From Phycisphaerae bacterium (GTDB lineage Bacteria > Planctomycetota > Phycisphaerae > UBA1845 > Fen-1342): 64,000 bases of DNA. The stretch covers positions 248,001 through 312,000 of the forward strand of contig JAGNKU010000002.1 in NCBI GenBank assembly GCA_017999985.1, in the 5' to 3' direction. The position numbers and the translations under genes are program-made. The notes under the pieces were generated by a model that worked only from the letters and a program-made list of their open reading frames with translations, had not been told where the DNA came from and did no database searches. Shown one piece after another: positions 42,928 through 51,646 of this stretch (position 1 is the first letter of the stretch; every line of letters begins with the position of its first letter).

Positions 42928-44001
42928 CTATTCTAACAACCAGTGCCGCATGCGCTGCATGTTCTCCTGCAGCCACCGGATCTTGCGGGCGACCATCTGC
43001 AGCACGCCGAAGCCGGGCAGCCGCCCGAATGAGCCGGTGATCGCGATTGGCAGGGCCGCCTCCGAGATCAGGGCCTCGATCATCAGTAGCGGGATCACGC
43101 GCCGCTGGTCGGCCGGGATCGATCCCACCTGCAGGTAACCCGCCAGGAACCGGCGCATGCGGGTCTCATCAAAGAAATCGGGCCACAGATCGGGCGCCGA
43201 CGCCGCCCGCAGGATCGAAAACTGCAGCATGCCATACGCCACATCGATGATCAGCGGCTGATGGCGGGCCGCATCGAAATCCAGCACGGCACGCACGTTT
43301 CCATGCTGAAAAAGCATGTTTCCGGGGTGCCAATCACCGTGGATGATCGTCGCGGGCCAGCGGTGAAACCCGCCCCGGTTCACGTCGTCCGCGACCTCGT
43401 CATACTGTTCATGGAGCAGTTGCGTCAGGTGCAGCAACTCCGCCTCGTGGCCGACCACCGAGTCATGGCTGGACGTGACGGTCGGGATGGCGTTCAGACC
43501 GGCCCGCACGTTTGGGGCGGCATGGTAGCTCCCGGCCGGCGGGGTCCACTCGGTCGAGAAGTCTTCCACCGCCGCATGGTAGTGCGCCAAGGCTCGACCG
43601 GACGCCAGGGTTGCCTCCAGCGAGCTGTCGTAGCGCTCGCCGTCGACAAATTCAAACAATTCGTACACCCGCCCGCGGAGCTGGAGCATTGAATTCTGGT
43701 CATCGCAGGTGCCGATCAGACGCGGCACGGGGAACTTCCGCGCCCGCAGGTGCCCCATCAGCGCGTGGGCAAAAGCCACTTTGAATGGGTCGTCCTTGCC
43801 CGTTGCCCGGCGTTTCAGCAGGTACCGGCCGGTGGGCGTGTCCAGGAGCAGCTTGGGTGCACGCCGCGACCCGCGCGTGAACTCCTTGGCGCTGTGGATC
43901 ACGCCCACGTCATAGTGGCTGAGCACCTCGCCCAGCTCTTCCGACGCGAAGCTCTCCCGCTCGGTCGTCACCTCATCCATCCATAATCCGGCCGTCACCA
44001 T
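42928..44001 (-). CDS. APH/choline-kinase family phosphotransferase
   Basis: 357 residues from ATG 44001 (ATG 43980 is an alternative). The kinase-like fold of the aminoglycoside phosphotransferase family is shown by HGDWHPGNMLF (catalytic Asp, metal Asn) near residue 227 and VLDFDAARHQPLI with the metal-binding Asp. The N-lobe has LLKRRATGK with a probable ATP-binding lysine. In the family, substrates range from antibiotics to homoserine and choline; the VYELFEFVDGERY and YHAAVEDF stretches are like homoserine kinase type II/spore-coat CotS relatives rather than resistance enzymes. Substrate unknown. It is divergent from the second adaptor gene. Confidence 0.85.
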   Translation of the reverse strand: MVTAGLWMDEVTTERESFASEELGEVLSHYDVGVIHSAKEFTRGSRRAPKLLLDTPTGRYLLKRRATGKDDPFKVAFAHALMGHLRARKFPVPRLIGTCDDQNSMLQLRGRVYELFEFVDGERYDSSLEATLASGRALAHYHAAVEDFSTEWTPPAGSYHAAPNVRAGLNAIPTVTSSHDSVVGHEAELLHLTQLLHEQYDEVADDVNRGGFHRWPATIIHGDWHPGNMLFQHGNVRAVLDFDAARHQPLIIDVAYGMLQFSILRAASAPDLWPDFFDETRMRRFLAGYLQVGSIPADQRRVIPLLMIEALISEAALPIAITGSFGRLPGFGVLQMVARKIRWLQENMQRMRHWLLE

Positions 44002-44067
44002 GATAGCGCGATCTCACGCCCCCACAAGATATATACGCAATCCGTGCGCCGCGGGCACCCCGGATGG

Positions 44068-44095
44068 TTGTCGCCGGCAGCGACGCGCGTACACT
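44068..44095 (+). promoter_or_regulatory. Candidate sigma70-type promoter for the adaptor gene at 44142
   Basis: TTGTCG (44068-44073) and TACACT (44090-44095) are separated by 16 nt, 46 nt before the start codon. No competing pair was noticed in the divergent gap 44002-44141. Confidence 0.4.
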
Positions 44096-44141
44096 AGTGG
44101 GGTTGCCGCGCGTGCGCTTCCGCACACTTCGGAGAACGAAC

Positions 44142-45266
44142 ATGAGCCAGAACAAGCCCCCGTCACCACCGGCCAGGGTGGGCAGGATCATCCGGACCAC
44201 GCTCGTCGCCGTCGGGTTCACGGCCGTCGTGGTGGTCCTGCTGCTTTGGCTCGCCGGCACGTTCACGCGGAAGATCGACACCGCCGTAACTCCCGCGCAC
44301 GCCCAGGCCGAGCGAACCGTCCCGCCGGGCACGCCCGTCGTACCGGTCGAGATTCTGCGCACGCCGACGATTGAGGCGGCGGTCGGGACGGTCCGGGCCG
44401 TCTACGAGTCGTCCGTTGCGTCGAAACTCCTTGCCAAGGTGGTCGAGGTGAACGTGCAGGCCGGGCAGGAGGTCAAGGCCGGACAGGTGCTCGTGCGGCT
44501 GGACGACGAGGACCTGCGGGCCCAGTTGCGGCAGGCGGAAGCCGTCGTCGCCGCTGCCGAAGCGACCCGCAACCAGGCCCAGACCGAGTTCGAACGCGTG
44601 CAACGGCTATATGAGCGCGCCAACGCGTCCAAGACCGAGTTCGACCAGGCCGACACGGCGCTGAAGACCGCCGCCGCCGAGCTGGTCCGCGCCCAGCAGG
44701 CCCGCGAGCAGGCCCAGACCATCCTCGAGTACGCTACCATCCGGAGCCCGCTCGATGGCAAGATCGTCGACAAGCGGATCGAGGTCGGCGACACGGCCCA
44801 GCCCGGCCAGGTGCTGCTGACGCTCTACGACCCCACCCGCATGCAGCTCGTCGCCAGCGTCCGCGAGTCGCTGACGCAGCGCCTGCAGGTCGGCCAGATG
44901 ATCGGCGTCCAGGTCGATGCCCTCGCCAAGACCTGCGAAGGTCGCATCAGCGAGATCGTCCCCGAAGCCCAGGCCGCCAGCCGGACGTTTTCCGTCAAGG
45001 TCACCGGACCCTGCCCGCCCGGCGTGTACTCCGGCATGTTCGGGCGGCTGCTGATTCCGCTCGACGAGCAGGAAGTGCTGGTCATCCCGAAAACCGCGGT
45101 CCGCCGCGTCGGGCAACTCGACATCGTGGAGGTTGCGGAGGCCGCCGCCGGTCAGCCCGCAGTCCTGCGCCGGCGCGTCGTGCAACTCGGCCGCGAATTC
45201 GATGATCGCGTGCAGGTACTTTCCGGGTTGCGCGCGGATGAACAGGTGGCACTATTGAAGATGTGA
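44142..45266 (+). CDS. RND-type efflux periplasmic adaptor, no pump gene nearby
   Basis: 374 residues; GGAG is seven nt before ATG 44142. A single transmembrane helix (about 20-42) anchors it. The lipoyl halves (VVEVNVQAGQEVKAGQVLVRL and YATIRSPLDGKIVDKRIEVGD) flank a coiled-coil hairpin (about 130-195, Ala/Gln-rich). The beta-barrel and membrane-proximal parts end with VVQLGREFDDRVQVLSGLRADEQVAL. In most genomes an RND pump gene follows; here the next gene is convergent, so the adaptor is an orphan or has lost its partner. Confidence 0.87.
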   Translation: MSQNKPPSPPARVGRIIRTTLVAVGFTAVVVVLLLWLAGTFTRKIDTAVTPAHAQAERTVPPGTPVVPVEILRTPTIEAAVGTVRAVYESSVASKLLAKVVEVNVQAGQEVKAGQVLVRLDDEDLRAQLRQAEAVVAAAEATRNQAQTEFERVQRLYERANASKTEFDQADTALKTAAAELVRAQQAREQAQTILEYATIRSPLDGKIVDKRIEVGDTAQPGQVLLTLYDPTRMQLVASVRESLTQRLQVGQMIGVQVDALAKTCEGRISEIVPEAQAASRTFSVKVTGPCPPGVYSGMFGRLLIPLDEQEVLVIPKTAVRRVGQLDIVEVAEAAAGQPAVLRRRVVQLGREFDDRVQVLSGLRADEQVALLKM

Positions 45267-45272
45267 CGAATC

Positions 45273-45286
45273 GCCCCGACCGGGGC
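45273..45286 (+). terminator. Short GC hairpin after the orphan adaptor gene
   Basis: GCCCC-gacc-GGGGC lies 7 nt past the stop at 45266. Only a short TT follows, so termination is a guess. The rest of the convergent gap to 45408 shows nothing else. Confidence 0.3.
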
Positions 45287-45408
45287 TTGGCTGCGCCAAA
45301 CCATGTCACCCGGCCGCCACTGTCCCCATTGTCACCTTGTTACCTGCACACTTTGTCACGTCCACGGCCTGCCTGCGCCAGACCGTGCCACCCCGAGTGA
45401 CGCGCCGA

Positions 45409-46275
45409 TCAATACTCCGGCGGCAGGTCCTTGAGCTGCGCCATCGTGAACACCGGCCCGTCCTTGCAGACGAACACCTTGCCCACGTTGCAGTGACCGC
45501 ACTTGCCTACGCCGCACTTCATGCGGTTTTCGAGCGTCGTGTAGATCTGCTCCGGCGTGAACCCGAGCTTCGCCAGCACGGGCATCGTCAGCTTGATCAT
45601 GATCGGCGGGCCGCACACGATCGCGATCGTGTTCTCTGCCGACGGGGCGACCTGCTCCAGGATCGTCGGCACGAATCCGACGTGACCCTTCCAGTCCGGC
45701 GTCTGGCCGCCCGGATCGACCGTCGTAAACAGCTTCACGTCGCTCCGGCTGCCCCACTCGGCCAACTCGTGCTTGTAGACGAGGTCCGCCACCGTCCGCG
45801 CGCCGTAGATGATCGTGACATCGCCGTACTTGTCGCGCAGGTCGAGGCAGTTCCAGATCACGCAGCGCATCGGCGGCAGCGCGATCCCGCCGGCGATGAA
45901 GAGCAGCTTCTTGCCGTGCCACCGGTCGATCGGAAAGACGTTTCCGTAAGGCCCGCGGAAGCCGATGATGTCGCCTTCGTCACGATCTGCCAGCGCCGAC
46001 GTCACGCGTCCGGTCTGGCGGAACGTGCACTCGATGTAGCCCTTGCGCGTCGGCGACGAGGCGATGCAGAAGGTCGATTCGCCTTCGCCATACACCGAGT
46101 ACTCGCCGAACTGCCCGGCCTTGAACGAGAACCGCTGCCCCTCCTGCTCGTCCACGAACTCCAGGCGGAACGTCTTTACGCCGGGGGCCTCTTCGGTGAC
46201 CTTGGCGATGCGCATCCGATAGGGAACGTACAGGTTGCGCTCTGCAGACACATGGGTACTGGCAGCCGTGGTCAT
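45409..46275 (-). CDS. flxA: FlxA-like NADH-oxidising FAD/[2Fe-2S] subunit
   Basis: 288 residues; the ATG at 46275 overlaps the previous stop (ATGA). Ferredoxin-reductase fold: FKAGQFGEYSVYGEGESTFCIASSP binds FAD, LLFIAGGIALPPMRCVIW and FTTVDPGG...VCGPPIM bind NAD(P). The C-terminal CGVGKCGHCNVGKVFVC cluster holds a [2Fe-2S] centre, as in dihydroorotate dehydrogenase PyrK, sulfhydrogenase gamma HydG, and FlxA. In the Flx-Hdr complex described in Desulfovibrio vulgaris, FlxA takes electrons from NADH and passes them to HdrA for flavin-based bifurcation. It ends the operon hdrC-hdrB-hdrA-flxD-flxC-flxB-flxA. Its assignment rests on family motifs plus this gene order. Confidence 0.85.
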   Translation of the reverse strand: MTTAASTHVSAERNLYVPYRMRIAKVTEEAPGVKTFRLEFVDEQEGQRFSFKAGQFGEYSVYGEGESTFCIASSPTRKGYIECTFRQTGRVTSALADRDEGDIIGFRGPYGNVFPIDRWHGKKLLFIAGGIALPPMRCVIWNCLDLRDKYGDVTIIYGARTVADLVYKHELAEWGSRSDVKLFTTVDPGGQTPDWKGHVGFVPTILEQVAPSAENTIAIVCGPPIMIKLTMPVLAKLGFTPEQIYTTLENRMKCGVGKCGHCNVGKVFVCKDGPVFTMAQLKDLPPEY

Positions 46276-47291
46276 GCGGGCATCTCCGCCAGGGACTGAA
46301 CGTGTTCGCCGAGATTCATGTCCGCGGGGCACGAACGCGAGCAGCGCCCGCAGCCGACGCACCCCAGGACGCCCAGCCGCTCCGGCTGGTACGAGAACTT
46401 GTGCATCACGCGTTGCCGCCAGCGCTCGCTCTGCTTCGTGCGCGGGTTGTGGCCCGACGCGTGCAACGTGAACAGCGAGAGGCCGCACGAATCCCAGCAG
46501 CGCTGCCGCACGCCGCCGTAGCGTTCGCGCTCGTCCTGAATGTCGAAGCAGGAACACGTTGGGCACACGAACGCACACGCCCCGCAGCCAATGCAGCGCA
46601 GGGACTGGTCCAACCAGATTTCGTTCTTCGCAAACAGCCCCGGCAGCTTCGCCGCCAGCTTGTCCGCCTGGAAGCGCGGCGCGATCTTCGCCAAGGCGGC
46701 GTCCTTCGTTACACCGTTCGCCGCCCCAAACAGGCTCGGCGCCAGCGCCACAATCGCCTGCCCCTTATCCGTCAGGATTTCCGCGAGGTAGCGGTTCTCA
46801 TCGATCGGCGTCAGCAGGATGTCGCTGCCGCGCGTGTCGCCCGGCCCGCCGCCGACCGACGTGCAGAAACAGTACGCATCGCCCTTGGTGCAGCTCAGGC
46901 CGATGACGGTCGTGTTCGCGAGCTTCGGCTCGAAATATGCGTCCGGGCTGTCCCAGGTGAAGACCGCCTTCAGCGTCGCCAAGCTCGCTGCATCGCACGG
47001 GTGCAAGCCGAAGAGCACAGTCGGCGGCGCCTGCACGGCAGTGTCTTCCACCTTCACGTCCTTGCCGGCCAGCTGGAAACGCAGCAGTTCTTCATGGCGC
47101 GGGAAGTACGCCGCCTTAGCCGAGCGCGTCGTCTGCACGTAGTCCAGTGCGACCGTCGCAGGCGACTTGACTTCTTCAAACCCGAGCTGCGCGCCCTTCT
47201 GCACCGGCGCCAGAATCCGCCGGCCGGCGGCGCTGAGCTTCTCGAAAAGCTGCCCGAGGGACTGCCGCTGCAATATCCGTGTTTCGCTCAT
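46272..47291 (-). CDS. flxB: FlxB-like 4Fe-4S subunit (HydB/AsrA family)
   Basis: 339 residues; GAGG precedes ATG 47291. The N-terminal 200 residues resemble the sulfhydrogenase beta / anaerobic sulfite reductase A group (GLHPCDAASLATL, IGLSCTKGDAYCFC). The C-terminal part has two [4Fe-4S] ferredoxin motifs, CIGCGACAFVCPTCSCFDI and CVGCGRCSRSCP. It should carry electrons between the NADH-oxidising FlxA and the Hdr part in the cytoplasm. The start is 13 nt after flxC, and its stop overlaps the flxA start, so the genes are coupled. Confidence 0.83.
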   Translation of the reverse strand: MSETRILQRQSLGQLFEKLSAAGRRILAPVQKGAQLGFEEVKSPATVALDYVQTTRSAKAAYFPRHEELLRFQLAGKDVKVEDTAVQAPPTVLFGLHPCDAASLATLKAVFTWDSPDAYFEPKLANTTVIGLSCTKGDAYCFCTSVGGGPGDTRGSDILLTPIDENRYLAEILTDKGQAIVALAPSLFGAANGVTKDAALAKIAPRFQADKLAAKLPGLFAKNEIWLDQSLRCIGCGACAFVCPTCSCFDIQDERERYGGVRQRCWDSCGLSLFTLHASGHNPRTKQSERWRQRVMHKFSYQPERLGVLGCVGCGRCSRSCPADMNLGEHVQSLAEMPA

Positions 47292-47304
47292 GGTCCTCGC
47301 CGCC

Positions 47305-48114
47305 TTAGCGGATGAACTCTTCCTTGTCGTCGGGCTTGTATGCGGACAGGGCGTACTCCCGCCGCGTGGTGTAGCCCGGCTCGGCGCCGAACTGCGTCAG
47401 CGCTTCCTGCGCGAGCACGCGGTTCAGCAGGTCGAGGCGGATACCCTCGGGGCACGCCTCAGCACACGAGCCGCAATCCACACAGCGCCCCGCCAGGTGC
47501 ATCGCCCGCACCACGTTCCATTCCAGGTTCCCCAGCTCCGTGGACGCCACCGGAATCCACTGCGGCTGGTTCACGTCCACGATGCAGCGTGTGCAGTAGC
47601 ACAGCGGGCACGCCGCACGGCAGGCGTAGCACTTCATGCAGCGCGACAGCTCGCCCGCCCAGAACGCCCAGCGCTCCTCCAGCGGAAGCTGCGCCATGCG
47701 AGCCAACTCCTGCTGTTGCTCCGGCGTCAGGCCGCGCGGTTGCTGCGCGAGGTATTCCTCGATCGCCGCGAACGTGGGCAGCTCGGTGACAATGCCCGCG
47801 TCCGAGACCGCCAGCGCCAACACCGCCTCATCGGTGAGCTGGCTCTCGGCGGCGTATTGGAGCAGCGTCCGCAGTGTCGCGTTACGGGCCACGATCGCCG
47901 GCTTGCCCAGCGCCTTGACCTCCGGCTTCACCAGGTAGGCCGCCAGGTTCTGCTTGCAGCGGGCATCCCAAATCAACTGCTGGGCCTGCTCCGGCTGGCG
48001 GGCAAAGATGGCCCGGCAGCGCTGGGCATCCGAGCCGGCCGCGTACCCGATGACCACCTTGACGGTGCCGGCTTCGAGCAGAGCGCGGGCTTTTTTCTGT
48101 AGTGCTTCCATCAT
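47305..48114 (-). CDS. flxC: FlxC-like iron-sulfur subunit
   Basis: 269 residues; ATG 48114 overlaps the flxD stop (ATGA), and a second ATG follows directly. The N-terminal half (KKARALLEAGTVKVVIGYAAGS) resembles the FrhB/CcoG-type regulator domain found in these subunits. The C-terminal half has CMKCYACRAACPLCYCTRC and CVDCGSCAEACP, enough for two or more [4Fe-4S] clusters. In Flx-Hdr operons this subunit lies between FlxB and FlxD. Role: electron transfer in the complex. Based on position and motifs; individual biochemistry of FlxC is poorly known. Confidence 0.8.
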   Translation of the reverse strand: MMEALQKKARALLEAGTVKVVIGYAAGSDAQRCRAIFARQPEQAQQLIWDARCKQNLAAYLVKPEVKALGKPAIVARNATLRTLLQYAAESQLTDEAVLALAVSDAGIVTELPTFAAIEEYLAQQPRGLTPEQQQELARMAQLPLEERWAFWAGELSRCMKCYACRAACPLCYCTRCIVDVNQPQWIPVASTELGNLEWNVVRAMHLAGRCVDCGSCAEACPEGIRLDLLNRVLAQEALTQFGAEPGYTTRREYALSAYKPDDKEEFIR

Positions 48115-48560
48115 CCGACCTCTACGGCCTGCAGCCGCCCGTTCAGACGCTTCGGGAACGTCGCGTACGGGCCGAGTGCGCGGACCTGTGCGGCCACGTC
48201 ATTCACCAGCTCGGCCCACTTGGCCCCTTCGGCCGCCGAGACCCACGAGAAGTGGACCCGGCGCAGATCGACCCCCATGAAATCCAGCAGCCGGCGGAAC
48301 AGGATCCAGCGCCGCCGGGCGTGGAAATTGCCCGCCGTGTAGTGGCAGTCGCCCGGGTGGCAGCCGGAGACGATGATGCCATCCGCGCCCTGGCCGAACG
48401 CCTGCAACAGCAGCATGAAGTCGATCCGGCCCGTGCAGGGCAGCCGGATCATCCGCACGCTGGGCGAGTACTTGATGCGGCTGGTCCCGGTCAGGTCCGC
48501 ACCGGCGTACGTGCACCAGTTGCACACGAACGCGACGATCTTCGGTTCAAACTCGGCCAT
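48111..48560 (-). CDS. flxD: FlxD / MvhD-like [2Fe-2S] electron-transfer subunit
   Basis: 149 residues, typical for MvhD (hydrogenase iron-sulfur subunit). It keeps the family cysteines: FVCNWCTYAG, RLPCTGR and SGCHPGDCHY, which bind a [2Fe-2S] cluster and pass electrons to HdrA. It is separated from hdrA by 192 nt filled by an inverted-repeat element, unlike all other gaps in the operon, which are at most 13 nt. Start ATG 48560. Soluble, cytoplasmic. Confidence 0.88.
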   Translation of the reverse strand: MAEFEPKIVAFVCNWCTYAGADLTGTSRIKYSPSVRMIRLPCTGRIDFMLLLQAFGQGADGIIVSGCHPGDCHYTAGNFHARRRWILFRRLLDFMGVDLRRVHFSWVSAAEGAKWAELVNDVAAQVRALGPYATFPKRLNGRLQAVEVG

Positions 48561-48578
48561 GGATGGCTCCGCTCAACG

Positions 48579-48746
48579 GATCACCACCGAGACACAGAGG
48601 GCACAGACGAGCACAGAGGAATGCACCTATCTGCGCTCGGACAGACGCGCAGCCGGCAATACTCGCGAATCCAACCTGACTTCTGACTTAACACTGCTGA
48701 CTTCTCTCTGTGTATCTCTGTGTCCTCTGTGGCCTCTGTGGTGATC
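48579..48746. repeat. Long inverted-repeat element, MITE-like, inside the hdr-flx operon
   Basis: The ends GATCACCAC (48579-48587) and GTGGTGATC (48738-48746) are exact complements. The match continues imperfectly for over 40 nt on each side through ACACAGAGG-type repeats, around a loop of about 80 nt. It fills nearly all of the gap between the hdrA stop (48753) and flxD start (48560). I recall CACCACAGAGGCACAGAG-type sequences as common dispersed repeats in environmental bacteria; this cannot be tested here. It has no gene. In RNA it would form a large hairpin. Confidence 0.75.
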
Positions 48747-48752
48747 TTTTTG

Positions 48753-50744
48753 TTAAAGTGCAACCAGCTCCGCGAAGACCTGCTCATTGGTGAACCCCTG
48801 CAGGTCGATCGACTTCGACCGGCACAGCGCGACGCACGTGCCGCAGCCCTGGCACACACCCTGGTTCACCTTCGCCACGGTCTTGATCAGCTTCCCGTCG
48901 CGGGTCTTGATCTCTTCGCGCTCGATCGCCTGGTATGGGCACGCCGACTCGCACAAAAAGCAGCCCACGCACGTCGAAAAGTGCGGCGGCCCGGAGCGGT
49001 TCACCACCGCCACCACCGGCTCGCGCGAAAGCTCGGCCTTGCTGAACAGACCGACGACCTTGCTCGCCGCGCCGGACGCCTGCGCCACCGTCTCGGGGAT
49101 GTCCTTCGGGGCCTGGCACGCGCCGGCGACGAAGATCCCCGCCGTATTCATCTCGACCGGCCGCAGTTTTGGGTGCGCCTCCGACAGGAAATGATCCCCG
49201 TCGTAGCTCACCTTCATCTTCTGCGCGATTTCCTCGGCGTCCGCCTGTGCCACCATCGCGGTCGCGAGCACCACCAGGTCCGCCTCGATCTCGACCGGCA
49301 TCGAGTTCAGCAGCGTGTCGACGCCCTTCACGATCAATTTGCCGTCGCGCTCGTAGATCCGCGCCACTCGGCCGCGGACGTAATGGACCTCGTCTTCCTC
49401 GATCGCCCGCCGGACGAACTCCTCGTACATCTTCCCGCCCGCGCGGATGTCCATGTAGAACACGTACGCCTGCCCGCCGTGCACCTTGTGCCGGTACAGC
49501 ATCGCGTGCTTGGCCGTATACATGCAGCAGATTTTCGAGCAGTAGTTCAGCCCCTTCGCCGGGTCGCGCGAGCCGGCGCACGCGATGAACACGACCTTCG
49601 CCGGTGTCTTGCCGTCAGAAGGCCGCTTAATCGCGCCGAGGGTCGGTCCCGACGCCGACGCGAGCCGCTCGAACTGCAGCCCGGTGATGACGTCCTTGTG
49701 CTTGCCGTAGCCGTATTCGGGGAAAAAGTCCGTGCCTTTGACCTCATAGCCGGTCGCCGCGACCACCGCACCGACGTCCACGGTAATCAGCTCATCTTCC
49801 TGGTCGTAGCGCAGGGCCTTGGTCGGGCAGACCCGCTCGCACAGCTTGCACTTGCCCGTGCGGTAGTACGTACAATGCGCCCGGTCGATGACCGGCTTGT
49901 TCGGCACGGCCTGCGGGAACGGGACGTAGATCGCGGTCCGCATGCCGAGGCCGGCGTTGAACTCGCTGGGGATCTTCTTCGTCGGGCACTTCTGCGTGCA
50001 CGCGCCGCAGCCGGTGCAGAGCTTCTCATCGATGCCGCGGGCCTTCTTGCGGATGGTCGCCTTGAAGTTCCCAATGAAGCCTTCCAGGCTCTCCAGCTCC
50101 GAGTACGTGTACAGCGTGATGTTCGGATGCTGCGCGACCTCGACCATGCGGGGCGTCAGGATGCACTGCGAACAGTCCAGCGTCGGGAACGTCTCCGAAA
50201 GCTGTGCCATGTGCCCCCCGATCGACGGGTCACGCTCGACCAGGATCACCTTGTGGCCGGCGTTCGCGATATCCAAGCTGGCCTGGATCCCCGCGATGCC
50301 GCCGCCGAGCACGAGCGCGGTCTTCGTGATCGGAACATTGATCGGGAACAGCGGCCGGTTGCGCTTCACCTTCTCGATCATGATCCGCACGAGATCGATG
50401 GCCTTCTCGGTCGTCGGCGGCAGCTTCTCATGCACCCACGAGCAGTGCTCGCGCAGGTTCGCCATCTCGCACAGGAACGGGTTCAGGCCGGCTTCGGCGC
50501 ACGCCCGGCGGAACGTCGGCTCGTGCATGCGCGGCGAGCACGCCGCCACGACCACGCCCGTCAGCTTCTTCTCCTTGATAGCCTCTTTGATCTGGCTCTG
50601 TCCGGGGTCGGAGCACATGTACTTGTAATCGATGCTGTGCACGACACCGGGCAAGGCGGCGCAAGCCTGCGCGACCGCGGCACAATCCACCGTGCCCGCG
50701 ATGTTCTCGCCGCAATGACAGATAAAAACACCGATCCGCGGCAT
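48753..50744 (-). CDS. hdrA: HdrA-like FAD/iron-sulfur bifurcating subunit
   Basis: 663 residues, as for methanogen and bacterial HdrA. VFICHCGENIAG at the N-terminus and a GVVVAACSPRMHEPTFRRA segment are typical; ALVLGGGIAGIQASLDIANAGHKVILVE (about 145) binds FAD; LDCSQCILTPRM follows. [4Fe-4S] motifs: CTGCGACTQKCP, CKLCERVCP, and C-terminal CVGCFLCESACP and CQGCGTCVALC. HdrA splits electron pairs at its flavin: one to HdrB, one to ferredoxin. Together with FlxABCD, NADH would be the donor. It lies 2 nt after hdrB. Confidence 0.93.
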   Translation of the reverse strand: MPRIGVFICHCGENIAGTVDCAAVAQACAALPGVVHSIDYKYMCSDPGQSQIKEAIKEKKLTGVVVAACSPRMHEPTFRRACAEAGLNPFLCEMANLREHCSWVHEKLPPTTEKAIDLVRIMIEKVKRNRPLFPINVPITKTALVLGGGIAGIQASLDIANAGHKVILVERDPSIGGHMAQLSETFPTLDCSQCILTPRMVEVAQHPNITLYTYSELESLEGFIGNFKATIRKKARGIDEKLCTGCGACTQKCPTKKIPSEFNAGLGMRTAIYVPFPQAVPNKPVIDRAHCTYYRTGKCKLCERVCPTKALRYDQEDELITVDVGAVVAATGYEVKGTDFFPEYGYGKHKDVITGLQFERLASASGPTLGAIKRPSDGKTPAKVVFIACAGSRDPAKGLNYCSKICCMYTAKHAMLYRHKVHGGQAYVFYMDIRAGGKMYEEFVRRAIEEDEVHYVRGRVARIYERDGKLIVKGVDTLLNSMPVEIEADLVVLATAMVAQADAEEIAQKMKVSYDGDHFLSEAHPKLRPVEMNTAGIFVAGACQAPKDIPETVAQASGAASKVVGLFSKAELSREPVVAVVNRSGPPHFSTCVGCFLCESACPYQAIEREEIKTRDGKLIKTVAKVNQGVCQGCGTCVALCRSKSIDLQGFTNEQVFAELVAL

Positions 50745-50746
50745 GT

Positions 50747-51646
50747 TCAGTCTTCCTTCTGTCCGCTGGTCTGCAGGACGGGTTGCGGTGCGGCCGGCCG
50801 GGCCGCGAAGCGCACCGGCACGTGATGCCGATGCAGCCCCAGCGTCTGCTCATCCAGCCCCAACGCCAGCCCGAGCACCTGGCTGATGTAGAGCACGGGG
50901 ACCGTGTAGTGTTGGCCGCGGTGGCTCGTGATCGCGTCCCGCCGCAGGTCCAGGTTCGTGTGGCACATCGGGCAGGCGACGACGAGCGCCTCGGCGCCGC
51001 GCCGCACCGCGTCCTCGACGATGCGCCCGGACAACTCCGCGACCGTGCTGGTGCGCGAGACTGACAAGCCGGCCCCGCAGCATTCCACCTTGAAGGCCCA
51101 GTCAATCGGCTCGGCGCCGGCGATCTTCATCAGCTCGTCCATTTCCTGCGGGTCTTCGGCCCGGGCACAGGTCGCGATTTTCGCGGGCCGCGTCAGGTAG
51201 CAGCCGTAGTAGCAGGCAACCTTGTGCGCAAACGGCACGCGGACCTTGTCCTTGAAGTTGTTCGTCACACAACGGGCCAGCACTTCCAGCGCGTTCAGTA
51301 CCTCGGTGCGCCCCTGGTACGGCATCTCGATGATGTCTGCGATTTCCTTGCGCAGCGCCGCATTCTCCGCCAGCTCATGGCGCGTCGCCGCCAGCCGGCT
51401 GAAACACGCCGAGCACGGCACGAGCAACTCATCCAGCCCGGCCTTCTCAGCCAGCGCCAGAATTCGCGCGGGTAGCGCGAGCGCGAGCTTGTGATTCAGC
51501 GTGTGGGCGGCCGTCGCCCCGCAGCAGTTCCAATCCGGCACTTCGGCCAGTTCCAGGCCCAGCGCCGGCGCGATCGCGCGCAGCGACTCAAGGTACTCGC
51601 GCGAGGAGCCTTCCAGCGAGCACCCGGGGAAGAAGCCCATTCTCAT
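50747..51646 (-). CDS. hdrB: HdrB-like subunit with two CCG domains
   Basis: 299 residues; ATG 51646 overlaps the hdrC stop (ATGA). Two CCG cysteine-rich domains, each Cx(n)CCGx(n)CxxC: MGFFPGCSLEGSS...WNCCGATA...PCSACF and CYYGCYLTRP...VECCGAGLS...CPMCHTNL. In methanogens they hold non-cubane [4Fe-4S] clusters that reduce the CoM-S-S-CoB disulfide. Bacteria lack that disulfide; DsrC or another small thiol protein has been proposed as acceptor in the Flx-Hdr system. No dsrC is in this window. Confidence 0.92.
   Translation of the reverse strand: MRMGFFPGCSLEGSSREYLESLRAIAPALGLELAEVPDWNCCGATAAHTLNHKLALALPARILALAEKAGLDELLVPCSACFSRLAATRHELAENAALRKEIADIIEMPYQGRTEVLNALEVLARCVTNNFKDKVRVPFAHKVACYYGCYLTRPAKIATCARAEDPQEMDELMKIAGAEPIDWAFKVECCGAGLSVSRTSTVAELSGRIVEDAVRRGAEALVVACPMCHTNLDLRRDAITSHRGQHYTVPVLYISQVLGLALGLDEQTLGLHRHHVPVRFAARPAAPQPVLQTSGQKED

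Noticed and set aside
42928-44001. Antibiotic-resistance aminoglycoside phosphotransferase
   Set aside because: Only the general APH fold is visible; the flanking motifs resemble homoserine kinase or CotS-like relatives, and no mobile element is nearby.
45337-46299. Plus-strand frame opposite flxA
   Set aside because: flxA has clear FAD, NAD and [2Fe-2S] motifs and an ATGA overlap with flxB; the opposite frame has none.
48581-48745. Short peptides in the inverted-repeat element
   Set aside because: They are translations of the ACACAGAGG-type repeat, not genes.
48720-50825. Plus-strand frame of about 700 codons
   Set aside because: Antisense shadow of hdrA, which has complete FAD and cluster motifs.
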